In this document: positions 35,400 to 43,941 of the stretch, piece by piece | Position numbering within the stretch: position 1 is the first letter of the stretch | How the letters are laid out: each line of letters starts with the position of its first letter | Origin: an uncultured Lachnospiraceae bacterium | GTDB taxonomy: Bacteria > Bacillota > Clostridia > Lachnospirales > Lachnospiraceae | Length of the DNA: 64,000 nt | Reading direction: 5' to 3' | NCBI GenBank assembly: GCA_902798585.1 | Contig: CADBXF010000005.1 | Span: forward strand, 18,824-82,823 | The notes under the pieces: generated by a model | The model's database searches: none | What the model was told of the DNA's origin: nothing | Seen by the model: only the letters and a program-made list of their open reading frames with translations | Position numbers and translations under genes: made by a program

Positions 35400-36345
35400 G
35401 ATTCCAAGGCTCCATGTTCACTGTATTGATACCCGTCGGGAACACCCCCAACATTTTAAGTAATCGAACAAAAGTATCCTGTCCATCACGACAGGTGTCC
35501 AACAGCCAGCCCTTCTCGTTTTTCCATTCAGCCAGCCCCCTGTAATAGTAATTCTTCTTGGCATCCTCAATAAGAAAGGGAATCACATTATGCCGCAAAC
35601 ACTCCTTCAGCGCCACAAGACGTCCGACTCTGCCGTTTCCGTCCTGGAAAGGATGAATGAACTCAAACTCGGCATGGAGTTCTACGATATCTTCAAGCGT
35701 CACATCATCCTTCGCATTATACCTATGTAGCAGATCTTTCATATGCTCATGTACTTCCGAAGGTTTCGATGTTTCCCGACCTCCGACCGTGTTGGCGCGC
35801 TTCTTATAAGCCCCGACCGCAAACCAGGAAAGCGAGGCGTCCTTGGTATCGTGCTTTAAAATATAGTGCAAATGCTTGATAATATCTTCTGTCAGTTCAT
35901 CCTCTGCAATATCAATCACATAATCGATTGCACGAAAATGATGGACCGTTTCCAGCACATCATCGACCTGAATACCGTCCCCCGCATCAAGAGTATTTGT
36001 TTCGAAAATCAGCCTTGTCTGGTCCTCGGAAAGTTTGCTCCCTTCGATATGATTGGAATTATAGGTCATCCTGACCTGCAGTTCATGATACAAACCGCCG
36101 GAAAGTTTTACTTCTTTCTCCTCCCGCAGCACCTGCAGTATCCTGTTATCGGAAACTTCTCTCATGAGATCTTCCGATTCAACGCCCAACCAGTCGGCAA
36201 TCTTTTGTATGCTTCGGTTGGATAATCTTTCCCCTTTTCCAATCTTCGCGACTGTGCGTGTCGACAGTCCTAACCGCACAGAGAGTTCCGTCTTTCCGAT
36301 GCCTTTATCCTTAAGCGCCTTCTCAAGGCCTTCATAAGAAATCAT
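35389..36345 (-). CDS. Fic protein with N-terminal helix-turn-helix
   Basis: A 318-residue protein that probably AMP-transfers (or otherwise modifies) a target. Residues about 8-60 are an XRE-type helix-turn-helix (GKTELSVRLGLSTRTVAKIG). Then comes the inhibitory helix motif NSNHIEGSKLSEDQ (near 110), and the Fic core HPFQDGNGRVGR (near 238) with its full catalytic His and anion-binding Asn/Arg. The inhibitory motif upstream of the core marks class II Fic proteins. The start MISYEG follows GGGAGGTGG. Three copies of AATCTTTAC around its promoter suggest that it binds its own upstream region. Confidence 0.92.
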   Translation of the reverse strand: MISYEGLEKALKDKGIGKTELSVRLGLSTRTVAKIGKGERLSNRSIQKIADWLGVESEDLMREVSDNRILQVLREEKEVKLSGGLYHELQVRMTYNSNHIEGSKLSEDQTRLIFETNTLDAGDGIQVDDVLETVHHFRAIDYVIDIAEDELTEDIIKHLHYILKHDTKDASLSWFAVGAYKKRANTVGGRETSKPSEVHEHMKDLLHRYNAKDDVTLEDIVELHAEFEFIHPFQDGNGRVGRLVALKECLRHNVIPFLIEDAKKNYYYRGLAEWKNEKGWLLDTCRDGQDTFVRLLKMLGVFPTGINTVNMEPWNHDC

Positions 36346-36360
36346 GAATCCACCTCCCGA

Positions 36361-36436
36361 AATCTTTACATATTTTACCACACTCCGCACTAAAAGTAAA
36401 GATTATGGAGCTGTTTCAGCGTAAAATGTAAAGATT
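36361..36436 (-). promoter_or_regulatory. fic promoter with three AATCTTTAC sites
   Basis: TTTACT (36395-36400), a 17-base spacer and TAAAAT (36372-36377) read toward fic. The nonamer AATCTTTAC on the minus strand covers the -35 (36396-36404) and recurs further up (36428-36436). An inverted copy (36361-36369) sits at the start-site side of the -10. Spacing between centres is about 35 and 32 bases, near three helical turns. Confidence 0.75.
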
Positions 36437-36465
36437 TTCGGTTTCTTTTTCCGAATCACTCCATG

Positions 36466-37530
36466 TCAATTCCACCCGCGCCTGGTTTTTTCCAGTATCG
36501 CAAAGCCCTCATCCAGGTCGTTCCCGAGAACCTCCTGAATCTTTTCAAAATCATGCTCTTTGTGGAGCCTGTCCATCGTCTTCAAAAGTTCCGCTTTTCC
36601 GTACTTACGGATGAACAAAGCCATCGCCTTGATGGCGTTCACATCATCGTATTCGTAGAAGCCTTTCCGGCAGCTCACAAGCGCGTCGCACTCGTAGCAG
36701 CCGTCGATACCCTTTTCCATGCAGCAGGCAGTGTTGGGGCATACCTTATCCGGATGGTTCATTGCATCGGAGCAGGTGTTGTAAGCGGTTCTGCACCCTC
36801 CGCACCAACTCTTCAAAAAGCAATGGTTGCAGGACAGACCGCATCGGGCAATCGGGTCCGCTCCTTTTCTCGCATTCTGACACAACTTATTGCTGATCCG
36901 GCACATGGCTTCGATATGCATAATCCAATGTCTGGAAAACGGCATTTTCAGAAGTCCGCGTACATCCTTGTCGCACCAGTAATCAATCAGCCAGACAGCA
37001 TCCTCGTCCGTGCTAACGCATTGGCTGTCAATCACCCGCTTCTTATCCTCGTCAGAAAATTTGCGCTTCAAATCCTTATAGGCGAGGCTTCGCAGCAACT
37101 CGTCGGTGGAATCCTTCACCGCTTTGCAATACTCAAACAGGACCTTGACATTCAGTTTCTTCGAGAACTCCGCGATTTCCTCGCCCTTAAGTTCATTGCC
37201 TGTGGTGATGATGGGACTGCCCGTTTTCTGCTGCCATTTGCCGGCGAAAAGAATCTGCTCGTCCCCCTTGATCAGCGTGTGCGCCACGATATCCTCAATG
37301 CGGAAAATGTGCCACATGGAATACGCAAGTGTCTTGCTGTGATACCCGTCCGCCCCCGCAAACGGCATTTGGTAAAAGGCCTCCTCCGGATACGGATTCA
37401 CGATATACGAAACCTGCGTAAGCAGATCGTTTCGTAAGTCGATCAGCGCTTCGATTCCCTCGGCGAAGGCCGCTTCCCTGCCGATGAGCGATTGCATCTT
37501 TTTGTTTTTCTCTGACCAGTCCTTATTCAT
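36466..37530 (-). CDS. DinB-like domain fused to Cys-rich DUF3795-like domain
   Basis: A 354-residue protein. The N-terminal part (to about residue 160) reads as a four-helix DinB/YfiT-like bundle: MPFAGADGYHSKTLAYSMWH with HIFRIEDIVAHTLI gives the metal-type histidines. The C-terminal part (about 215-290) holds a cysteine cluster, CGLSCNHCFLKSWCGGC, followed by CSDAMNHPDKVCPNTACC and CYECDALVSC, resembling DUF3795 and probably binding zinc. Start behind AAGGAG. The combined architecture is not one I recognise; function unknown. Lies upstream of fic and is separated from it by the operator-rich promoter. Confidence 0.75.
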   Translation of the reverse strand: MNKDWSEKNKKMQSLIGREAAFAEGIEALIDLRNDLLTQVSYIVNPYPEEAFYQMPFAGADGYHSKTLAYSMWHIFRIEDIVAHTLIKGDEQILFAGKWQQKTGSPIITTGNELKGEEIAEFSKKLNVKVLFEYCKAVKDSTDELLRSLAYKDLKRKFSDEDKKRVIDSQCVSTDEDAVWLIDYWCDKDVRGLLKMPFSRHWIMHIEAMCRISNKLCQNARKGADPIARCGLSCNHCFLKSWCGGCRTAYNTCSDAMNHPDKVCPNTACCMEKGIDGCYECDALVSCRKGFYEYDDVNAIKAMALFIRKYGKAELLKTMDRLHKEHDFEKIQEVLGNDLDEGFAILEKTRRGWN

Positions 37531-37637
37531 ATTTCGGATTCTCCTTATGATGCTTGTTTGTCATTTTTCAAGGGACACCGCCACTTGCTTTTGTCATTTT
37601 TAAGAGGTTGCCGGTCGTCTTTGTTGACGTTTTAGCA

Positions 37638-38402
37638 TCACAGTTTCACCGCTTTCGTCGCAATCGAGCCGCTCATAAAGTTGTCGAGCGGGGTGCCGCC
37701 GCGGTCCTCGTAGAACCCGACGATTGCAAAGCCGGCGTCAATCTGTCCGCCGATCTGGTCCGTGAGCGTGTGCCCCCAGATGTAACCTTCGGCCTCCGCA
37801 ATCCGCTTTATGTCCGGATTGTCCAGATGGTCAACATCCGCGTAAGGCAGCTTGTACGCCACGCTGAGTTCGCCCTGCTCGAGTTTCACCGGGTCGAAGA
37901 TACTCTCGACCCCGTTGCTGAAGCCGGCGATGAGAATACCACCCTTCTTGAGTATCCGGGCGCATTCCTTCCATACCGGAAGTACGTTGTCGATGTAACT
38001 GTTAGACCACGGGTTGATCACAAGGTCAAAACTTTCGTTGGCAAATTCGGAAAGATCCTGCATATTTCCCTGCGCCGTCGCGATCGTCAGTCCATCTCTC
38101 TGTGCGACGTACAAGTCCTTATCTAACTGTGTTCTACTATTGTCGAATACCGTCACGTTCGCGCCCGTTGCGGCGAGGATCGGGCCCTGCTGGCCGCCTC
38201 CGCTCGCGAGACACAGAACATGTTTCCCGGCCAACTCCTGCGGAAACCAGTCGTGCGGGACCTGCTTCGTCGGCGTCAGCAAAATGCTCCATTCGCCCTG
38301 TCTCGCCAGCGCAACTTCCTCGCTCGAGACCGGGACGGACCACCGGTCCGCGTTGGCGGACCGGTCATCCCATATTTTACTGTTTTCTTTCAGGTAATCC
38401 AT
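37638..38402 (-). CDS. Class I SAM-dependent methyltransferase
   Basis: A 254-residue methyltransferase. Motif I is VLCLASGGGQQGPILAATGA (near residue 62), with VFDNSRTQLDKD as acidic loop, NMQDLSEFANESFDLVINPW as motif II/III and ECARILKKGGILIAGF as motif IV. The N-terminus (NSKIWDDRSANADRWSVPVS) matches small-molecule methyltransferases of the UbiE/COG2226 type. Start behind GAGGAGCG. Substrate unknown. The 107-bp gap downstream holds two TTGTCATTTTT repeats but no gene. Confidence 0.87.
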   Translation of the reverse strand: MDYLKENSKIWDDRSANADRWSVPVSSEEVALARQGEWSILLTPTKQVPHDWFPQELAGKHVLCLASGGGQQGPILAATGANVTVFDNSRTQLDKDLYVAQRDGLTIATAQGNMQDLSEFANESFDLVINPWSNSYIDNVLPVWKECARILKKGGILIAGFSNGVESIFDPVKLEQGELSVAYKLPYADVDHLDNPDIKRIAEAEGYIWGHTLTDQIGGQIDAGFAIVGFYEDRGGTPLDNFMSGSIATKAVKL

Positions 38403-38443
38403 ATCGCTCCTCATTTCTTTTGATGATGCCCGGTAATGGACCA

Positions 38444-39361
38444 CTAACCCCGTCCCACGTAGTGCCCGTACACATGGACGCCCTGATATCCGATCTTCCG
38501 ATAGAAGTCGTTGCCGCCCCCGGTCATAACCTCGGCGCCCAACGGCCTGAGGTTCTTCTCATGGTGCGCAAGCGCTGCCGCTGCCAGTCCCTTGTGCTGA
38601 TGCTCCGGCACTGTGCAAAGAGGCTCCATGTAGGCAAGTTTATTTTCCGGTACCCACCACATCCCGGAGAAGCAGACATAGTTGTCGTTCTCATCCGCAA
38701 TGACGGTAGTGTACTCATAGGTTGCATGGGGTGCGGGCGCGATGGTCGCGCCGAGCACATTGTGGTAAAGCTCGTGCGGGCTGATGCCGCCGTTTTTGAC
38801 AGGCTTCTCCCAGTCCGTAAACTCGCCGTGCTCCGATTTGTTAAAGCCGTCCCAAAGGCATTTTGCGACCTTCAGCGGGTCGTTGTCCGCCGGATTCGTA
38901 AAATGATACCCCTCCGGCAGCGGATAATCAAGCGTCCCGGTCCGAAAATCAAAATACAGATCCGAGTCCTCGTACGCGAGCTGATATCCGCGCTTTTTCG
39001 CCGCATCAATCAGCGCCGTCTGCCGGCTTCCGATTACGAACTCCGTGGGCTCCTCAAACTTCGGAAATGCATTCTCCGCATACCCGACCATTTCGTCTGC
39101 AAGCGCCTCATAGCCCGGGCGCAGCACGAAATAAATCTCATCCGCGGATGTCTCGTAAAACACGAACGCAACCGGCACATCGCCGTCCATCCAGAAGCGG
39201 TCCAGACGGTCGTAATCGCGGTCGTGCCACGGCGACGTAATAGCGTACTCAAAGAAAGGTGCCGCAGGTCCGTTGCTCTCTTCGTGATCATAGACCTCCG
39301 TCATCAGCTTCCACACCAGATTGATGTCCGTCAATATCTGAAATTGTTTTGTCGTAATCAT
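38444..39361 (-). CDS. Two-domain GNAT acetyltransferase
   Basis: A 305-residue protein with two GNAT-like halves, similar in build to mycothiol-synthase-type enzymes. The first half (to about 135) is degenerate (VPVAFVFYETSADEIYFVLRP). The second half holds VIADENDNYVCFSGMWWV, the acetyl-CoA loop CTVPEHQHKGLAAAAL (near 260) and GGNDFYRKIGYQGV. Only the C-terminal half looks catalytic. Separated by 41 bp from the methyltransferase downstream. Substrate unknown. Confidence 0.82.
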   Translation of the reverse strand: MITTKQFQILTDINLVWKLMTEVYDHEESNGPAAPFFEYAITSPWHDRDYDRLDRFWMDGDVPVAFVFYETSADEIYFVLRPGYEALADEMVGYAENAFPKFEEPTEFVIGSRQTALIDAAKKRGYQLAYEDSDLYFDFRTGTLDYPLPEGYHFTNPADNDPLKVAKCLWDGFNKSEHGEFTDWEKPVKNGGISPHELYHNVLGATIAPAPHATYEYTTVIADENDNYVCFSGMWWVPENKLAYMEPLCTVPEHQHKGLAAAALAHHEKNLRPLGAEVMTGGGNDFYRKIGYQGVHVYGHYVGRG

Positions 39362-39385
39362 AGTGTCTCCGTTCTTTCCGGGCCG

Positions 39386-39976
39386 TTACCAGCGTCCGTC
39401 ACGGTCATCCATATAGTACACCAGGTTGATGCGGACTTCATGTCTTTTTATGTCACGATTTGTGTAGCAGCAGGTGTCAAACCCTAACAGCTGAAAGCCC
39501 TGGCTTCGATAAAACGCGATGGCTCTCACATTGCAGGACTGGGTCTCTAAGATGATTGCTCTGCGCCCCTGGGCCTTCGCAACCTCCTTCGCCTTGTTCA
39601 TAAGCGCCGTGCCGACGCCCTGTCTGTGCAGGGAATCGTCCACCCACAGCTCCGTCACCATCAGGCGGTTGCTCCACTCCTCAGGACACACCTCGATGCA
39701 GGCGAGCATTTTCCGCTCCCCGTTCTCCTCGGTGTACATGCCGTAGGCCTCGGCCTTCTCCCAGTGATCCTGATACAGACTGTCCGGAAAATCATACTCC
39801 TCCGGTGAATGTGTCACCGGCGTGTCAAACTTCTTCTTTACAAGCTTCGCCTCGAAAGCGTCCGGGCACTCCGAAATCTCCACATCGAAGTACTCCTCCG
39901 TGGTGTATCTCATCATGATCGGAGTGCCTTTCCATTCCACCTTCGGAAGCGCAACTATTGTGTGCTCCTTTTTCAT
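39386..39976 (-). CDS. GNAT N-acetyltransferase
   Basis: A 196-residue GNAT protein. A preamble of about 75 residues precedes ENGERKMLACIEVCPEEWSN, the loop LWVDDSLHRQGVGTALMNKA (near residue 115) and SCNVRAIAFYRSQGFQLLG. It overlaps the isochorismatase-like gene by four bases (ATGA). Substrate unknown; the pattern is near streptothricin/aminoglycoside-type acetyltransferases but not diagnostic. Confidence 0.87.
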   Translation of the reverse strand: MKKEHTIVALPKVEWKGTPIMMRYTTEEYFDVEISECPDAFEAKLVKKKFDTPVTHSPEEYDFPDSLYQDHWEKAEAYGMYTEENGERKMLACIEVCPEEWSNRLMVTELWVDDSLHRQGVGTALMNKAKEVAKAQGRRAIILETQSCNVRAIAFYRSQGFQLLGFDTCCYTNRDIKRHEVRINLVYYMDDRDGRW

Positions 39977-40491
39977 TCCTCTACCTCAAATGCCTCTTCA
40001 ATGCTGACTACATCCGCGAAACTCTCCCAGATGTCCTCGTTGTAGTAGCGAACCGTGGTCTCGCCGTCCATGTAGTCGTTGTCAAATGTGGAATTGCAGC
40101 CCTCGGGCACAATCACGCCGTAGTCGCGGTCAAATGCGGACTTGATGGACGCGTCGATGCAGTAGTTGGTCTGAAGACCGGCGATAATCACCGTCTCCTC
40201 GCCCTTGTCCTCGAGGTATTTGCAAAGCTCCTTGTTGCTGAAACAGCTGTTAACCTTCTTCACGAACACCTTCTCGCCGGGCAGGGGCGCAAGCTCATCA
40301 TAGAACTCAAAATCCCAGTCGCCCTCGCTCATTCCGCTTCCCTCGCCGGCGTCGTGCCGCACGTAGATGACCTCCACGCCGCGCTCTCTCGCCTCCGCAA
40401 GAAGCTTCTTCATGTTCGCAACAAAACCTTCGTAGTTGTAAAGATCTTCAACAAGCAAGCCTCTCTGAAGATCGATTGCTAACAAAACCAT
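39973..40491 (-). CDS. Cysteine hydrolase, isochorismatase family
   Basis: A 172-residue cytoplasmic hydrolase with the Asp-Lys-Cys triad: VLLAIDLQRG (Asp near residue 7), the lysine in VFVKKVNSCFSN, and the nucleophile in AGLQTNYCIDASIK (near 118). Family members hydrolyse isochorismate, nicotinamide, N-carbamoyl compounds or similar amides. No siderophore or NAD genes are adjacent, so the substrate is open. Start behind GGAGGAATC; coupled to the GNAT gene that follows. Confidence 0.9.
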   Translation of the reverse strand: MVLLAIDLQRGLLVEDLYNYEGFVANMKKLLAEARERGVEVIYVRHDAGEGSGMSEGDWDFEFYDELAPLPGEKVFVKKVNSCFSNKELCKYLEDKGEETVIIAGLQTNYCIDASIKSAFDRDYGVIVPEGCNSTFDNDYMDGETTVRYYNEDIWESFADVVSIEEAFEVEE

Positions 40492-40519
40492 AGTTTGATT
40501 CCTCCGTTTTTAACTCATA

Positions 40520-40927
40520 CTAAATCCGTTTGATGAAGAAATACTCGGAAAAGCCGTCCTCCTCGCAGGTGTACCGGCCCGCAAGCTCGTACCCCATCGC
40601 AAGATAGAAGTCCTTCCCCTGCCAGTCAAAGGTGTCGACGCGGATGAGGTTTACGCCCATCTCCTTCGCACGCTTCTCCAGCTCGGTGATCAGCTGTTTA
40701 CCGAGGCCCGTTCTGCGATACTCCTCCTGCACGAACAACGTCTCGATATACAGGATTTTAAAGCATGTCACACACGAATTCACGCCGGCGATCAGCTCGC
40801 CGTCCTTCTGAATTCCGAGGCAAATGCTGCCCTCCATGCGGTATGTGATATATTCGGTATCGAACTCCTCCAAAGCCTCGTCGAGCTCTTCCGATTGCTC
40901 CTCTGTTAATTCTATAATCTTATACAT
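40520..40927 (-). CDS. Small GNAT N-acetyltransferase
   Basis: A 135-residue minimal GNAT fold: GSICLGIQKDGELIAGVNSC, the loop TLFVQEEYRRTGLGKQLI (near residue 75), NLIRVDTFDWQGKDFYLAMGY. The FDWQGKDFY block is characteristic of a common GNAT subgroup in Firmicutes. It begins one base from the stop of the peptidase E gene, so the two are probably cotranslated. Substrate unknown. Confidence 0.87.
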   Translation of the reverse strand: MYKIIELTEEQSEELDEALEEFDTEYITYRMEGSICLGIQKDGELIAGVNSCVTCFKILYIETLFVQEEYRRTGLGKQLITELEKRAKEMGVNLIRVDTFDWQGKDFYLAMGYELAGRYTCEEDGFSEYFFIKRI

Positions 40928-40928
40928 G

Positions 40929-41609
40929 TTACATTAACTCCTTTAGTCTTTCGTCGGTAATCGGCCCGATTTGACCCTTGTCAAACAGGTGCATCTCGCC
41001 GACCTTCCAAATGGCGTCGCCCTTCACAAAGATGGCGCTCCGGTCCTCCATCGCAACGATCGGATGTGTCATGGACATTTCCTTCAAAAGCGGAACGAAC
41101 CACTCCCCTTCCTCATAGTGGGCCTTGATTGTAATGTCCGTGAAGCCGAGAGCCTCATAAAACTCCGGATTGTCCCAGACATAAGCGACCAGGCGTCCGA
41201 GGTTCATGGAACCCGCGCTCACGCCGAGAATCACCGCCTTGCTCCTGTGAAGTTCCGTATCAATCCCGAGGTCGCGAATCAGCTGAATCTGCCATGTCGG
41301 TTCGCCGCCCATAAGCCAGATGCAATCCGCTTCTCTTATAAGCCTTACTGCCTCTTCCGCTCCGGTACGCCGGTCGATCACATGCTTTGCGGCAAATGCC
41401 AGGCCAAGCTCCGCGAACATCTCATGCATACCGTCACGGTCATCATCATTTTGCGCAAAATTCTCCGGGTCGGCGCTGATAAATACAATCAGCTCCCGCC
41501 TGGGCAGGTTTTCCCGCAAAACCGCCGCAAGAGCATCGGTGAAATGATGCTCCGGAAAACCGCTGAACAGCCCGAGAAGGCGCGCGTTTATACTCTTGTT
41601 TGTGTTCAT
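40929..41609 (-). CDS. Peptidase E-like protein, S51 family
   Basis: A 226-residue class-I-glutamine-amidotransferase-fold protein. The nucleophile Ser lies in ILGVSAGSMNLG (near residue 125), preceded by CIWLMGGEPTWQIQ. KAHYEEGEWFVPLL provides a histidine, and AMEDRSAIFVKGD ends the core. Relatives include alpha-aspartyl dipeptidase and cyanophycinase; the region after the Ser fits the dipeptidase branch of Firmicutes. Cytoplasmic. Next to a small GNAT gene without gap. Confidence 0.87.
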   Translation of the reverse strand: MNTNKSINARLLGLFSGFPEHHFTDALAAVLRENLPRRELIVFISADPENFAQNDDDRDGMHEMFAELGLAFAAKHVIDRRTGAEEAVRLIREADCIWLMGGEPTWQIQLIRDLGIDTELHRSKAVILGVSAGSMNLGRLVAYVWDNPEFYEALGFTDITIKAHYEEGEWFVPLLKEMSMTHPIVAMEDRSAIFVKGDAIWKVGEMHLFDKGQIGPITDERLKELM

Positions 41610-41645
41610 TTTTTACTCCGTGAGTATTACTGAACCGCTGGACGG

Positions 41646-42593
41646 TCACACTGTCATTTCCCGGTTCCAGGCCTCGTAGCCCTTCTCCCAGGTTTCAACC
41701 ATGTACGGTCGGCGCTCATCACCGATACTCTGCGCATACGCTTCCACACGCATCAAAAACGGCAGCATATGCTCGCGCCCCGTGAGGATTTCCTTTTGAA
41801 TGACCTTCGTCCATACCGGCGCCTGCTGAAACTGCTCCGAACGAAGAAGTTCCCCGACATAGCGCTCTACATCAAATTCGACTCTCCGTTCATCGACGAG
41901 AATCCCGCCCTGTTCCGTTATCTCAAGCAAAATGTACGGAACCGTACCGGGCAGGCAGTCCAGCGGCAGTCCGCAGGAACCCGGGTTCATCAAAACAACT
42001 CGCCCGTCCTTCGAACGATAACTCCACTGTACATGCGTGTGTCCGAAGATGTATACGCCGTCGGACAGCTCCCGGATCCTCTCCTGAAGCACTTCATCGG
42101 AATCATTTTCCGCATGAATCTCTCTGCGCATCATCTCTTTTGTTACCGCACGACCGCCGTATTTCGCGCCGAAAGCCGACGAACGCCAATGCGTTCCCTC
42201 CAGCGGGCCGAGAAAATCGGCTTTGTTATGGGTGATGTGAATGTTCACGCCGTTGCACTCGAGATCGATCCGGCGCGGCAGAGCCGCGAGATACTCCCGA
42301 TTTTCTTTCCGAACGCTCCGAAAGCAATAATAGGAAATCTGCATCTGCCCGTCCGTCCAGGTATCGGGATCCGCGCCCTCCAGATTTTCCAGATAGGCCT
42401 CCTCGTTTCCCCACAGAACATAAGCTCCCGGGATGGCACGCATCGCGTCGATGCACTCATCCGGATACGGTCCGCTTAAGCAGTAATCGCCGGCAAACAG
42501 ATAACCGTCTGCCCCCTGCTCCCTCGCGTCCTGAAGAACCGCCTCAAGAGCCGGGAGATTGCCGTGAATGTCCGAAATTACAGCATACTTCAT
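41646..42593 (-). CDS. Metallophosphoesterase
   Basis: A 315-residue calcineurin-like phosphoesterase. Metal ligands appear in order: ISDIHGNLPALE, FAGDYCLSGPYPDE, VLWGNEEAYLE (Glu rather than His/Asp after GN), ITHNKAD and IFGHTHVQWSY, then VLMNPGSCGLP. This is the YfcE/DUF2436-like pattern. A C-terminal region of about 90 residues (VERYVGELLRSEQFQQAPVW) is additional. Probably hydrolyses a phosphodiester or phosphomonoester in the cytoplasm; substrate unknown. Confidence 0.88.
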   Translation of the reverse strand: MKYAVISDIHGNLPALEAVLQDAREQGADGYLFAGDYCLSGPYPDECIDAMRAIPGAYVLWGNEEAYLENLEGADPDTWTDGQMQISYYCFRSVRKENREYLAALPRRIDLECNGVNIHITHNKADFLGPLEGTHWRSSAFGAKYGGRAVTKEMMRREIHAENDSDEVLQERIRELSDGVYIFGHTHVQWSYRSKDGRVVLMNPGSCGLPLDCLPGTVPYILLEITEQGGILVDERRVEFDVERYVGELLRSEQFQQAPVWTKVIQKEILTGREHMLPFLMRVEAYAQSIGDERRPYMVETWEKGYEAWNREMTV

Positions 42594-42692
42594 TCAACAT
42601 CTCCTTTTTGGAAATCTTTCGACACTTTGTCTGTTCCTTTTCGAAATCCGCATCGCGTGCTCGTAACACGCGGGAGTCATGCTCTCCTGTCG

Positions 42693-43928
42693 TTACTGCG
42701 GTTGCATATTATTTCCGATCAGACGCAGCATCTCATTTGCATAGTCTTTGGCTATGCTTATATCATACCCCGGCGTTTCGCCGCGATATTCCGAAAGTGC
42801 TTCCCGAAGAAGTCCGTGGTACTTCTCCGGCAGATTCTTAAGCCCCCACTCGCCGCCCTCTTTCTTGGAGAGGACGCTTCCGTCCTGCAAAAACGCAAGA
42901 ACTCTGGCTAAGTTGAGCGTAAGATACATGGTGTCTTCGGCGACATCGTCCTCTGCATCGGCGATATCGTGCCAAAGCGAATCGATATAGTCCTGCTTCG
43001 GGACTTCCCCGAAGACTTCATCTATGGGTGCTCCGCACAGACATACGCCCCTTGCGCGGATCACCGTAATGTGCGCCGCCAGATCCCTGTCGGTGCCCTT
43101 CATCTTCGCAATATAATCCTCCGGATTGCTCCGATACCAATCAAGGTGCATCTTCGAAAAATGCAGCTCAAAAGGCGTCGGGTATACGAACGGTTTACAT
43201 ACCCCGCGCCTCACGACGCTCATCTCGATGCCCTTCGCGGGACCGTTTTCATTGAGGGATACAACCATATCCAGAAAGGCACGTTTCACGGTATCCGTGG
43301 GTTCCTCATTCACAACAACCAGTAGGTCAACATCGCTTTTTTCGGGATTGAAGCACCCCATCACCGCCGATCCGTGGAGGTAAACGCCCACCAAGTTGTC
43401 GACGAGAATCCGCTTGGATTCCTCCGCAAAAATCTTCGCAACCCGGTCAGCAACATCTGCATTCAGATCGCACACCATGATGTACTCTTCTGCATTTTCC
43501 GAGACGGAGTGAAAGCCGACCTTCTCGTACATCCGCTCGGCTATGTTGGCCTTCTGAACCGCAAGAGATGCGCGGGCAAAGCCTTTTTCCCGGAGCTTGT
43601 TAAGCATCGCAAGCATCAGCTTTGTGCCGATGCCCTGCCCCCGGTATTCCCGGTAAAGAGAAATAGCAAAGGAGGGCGTCTGGTCATCCACATACCCGTA
43701 GTCCTTCATCAGGCGCGTCCAGGCCGCGCCGACAATCCGGCCGCCTTCCTCCGCGACCATGCAGCAGTCGGCCTTTCCCGTGCCGAAGCCCTCGTAATAG
43801 ATTCGAAGTTCCGGAAGCTCCACGATGGAGCGCTCCGGCGGCGTCACGCCCTCCGGAAGGAAAATGGCCTCGTACAGGAAGTCCTTTAATACACCGGCCT
43901 CATTCGGTTGTAACTCGCGTATCAACAT
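42693..43928 (-). CDS. GNAT fused to aminoglycoside nucleotidyltransferase-like domain
   Basis: A 411-residue fusion. Residues 1-150 are a GNAT domain (VGAAWTRLMKDYG, SLYREYRGQGIGTKLMLA, NIAERMYEKVGF). Residues about 165-405 resemble AadA/ANT(9)-type nucleotidyltransferases: LVGVYLHGSAVMGCFNPEKS with DVDLLVVV as the catalytic acidic motif, then a C-terminal helical domain (LWHDIADAEDDVAEDTMYL, LNLARVLAFLQDG) like DUF4111. Both halves keep their key residues. Acetylation and adenylylation of one substrate is a reasonable guess, but aminoglycoside specificity is unproven. The ribosome site is weak. Confidence 0.87.
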   Translation of the reverse strand: MLIRELQPNEAGVLKDFLYEAIFLPEGVTPPERSIVELPELRIYYEGFGTGKADCCMVAEEGGRIVGAAWTRLMKDYGYVDDQTPSFAISLYREYRGQGIGTKLMLAMLNKLREKGFARASLAVQKANIAERMYEKVGFHSVSENAEEYIMVCDLNADVADRVAKIFAEESKRILVDNLVGVYLHGSAVMGCFNPEKSDVDLLVVVNEEPTDTVKRAFLDMVVSLNENGPAKGIEMSVVRRGVCKPFVYPTPFELHFSKMHLDWYRSNPEDYIAKMKGTDRDLAAHITVIRARGVCLCGAPIDEVFGEVPKQDYIDSLWHDIADAEDDVAEDTMYLTLNLARVLAFLQDGSVLSKKEGGEWGLKNLPEKYHGLLREALSEYRGETPGYDISIAKDYANEMLRLIGNNMQPQ

Positions 43929-43941
43929 CTGCTCATGCCTG

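Noticed and set aside
37558..37601. Direct repeat TTGTCATTTTT, 33 bp apart, downstream of AAGxG-like bases
   Set aside because: Only two imperfect copies in a 107-bp gap, no inverted ends and no target duplication; could be a regulatory or chance repeat, not enough for a mobile-element remnant.
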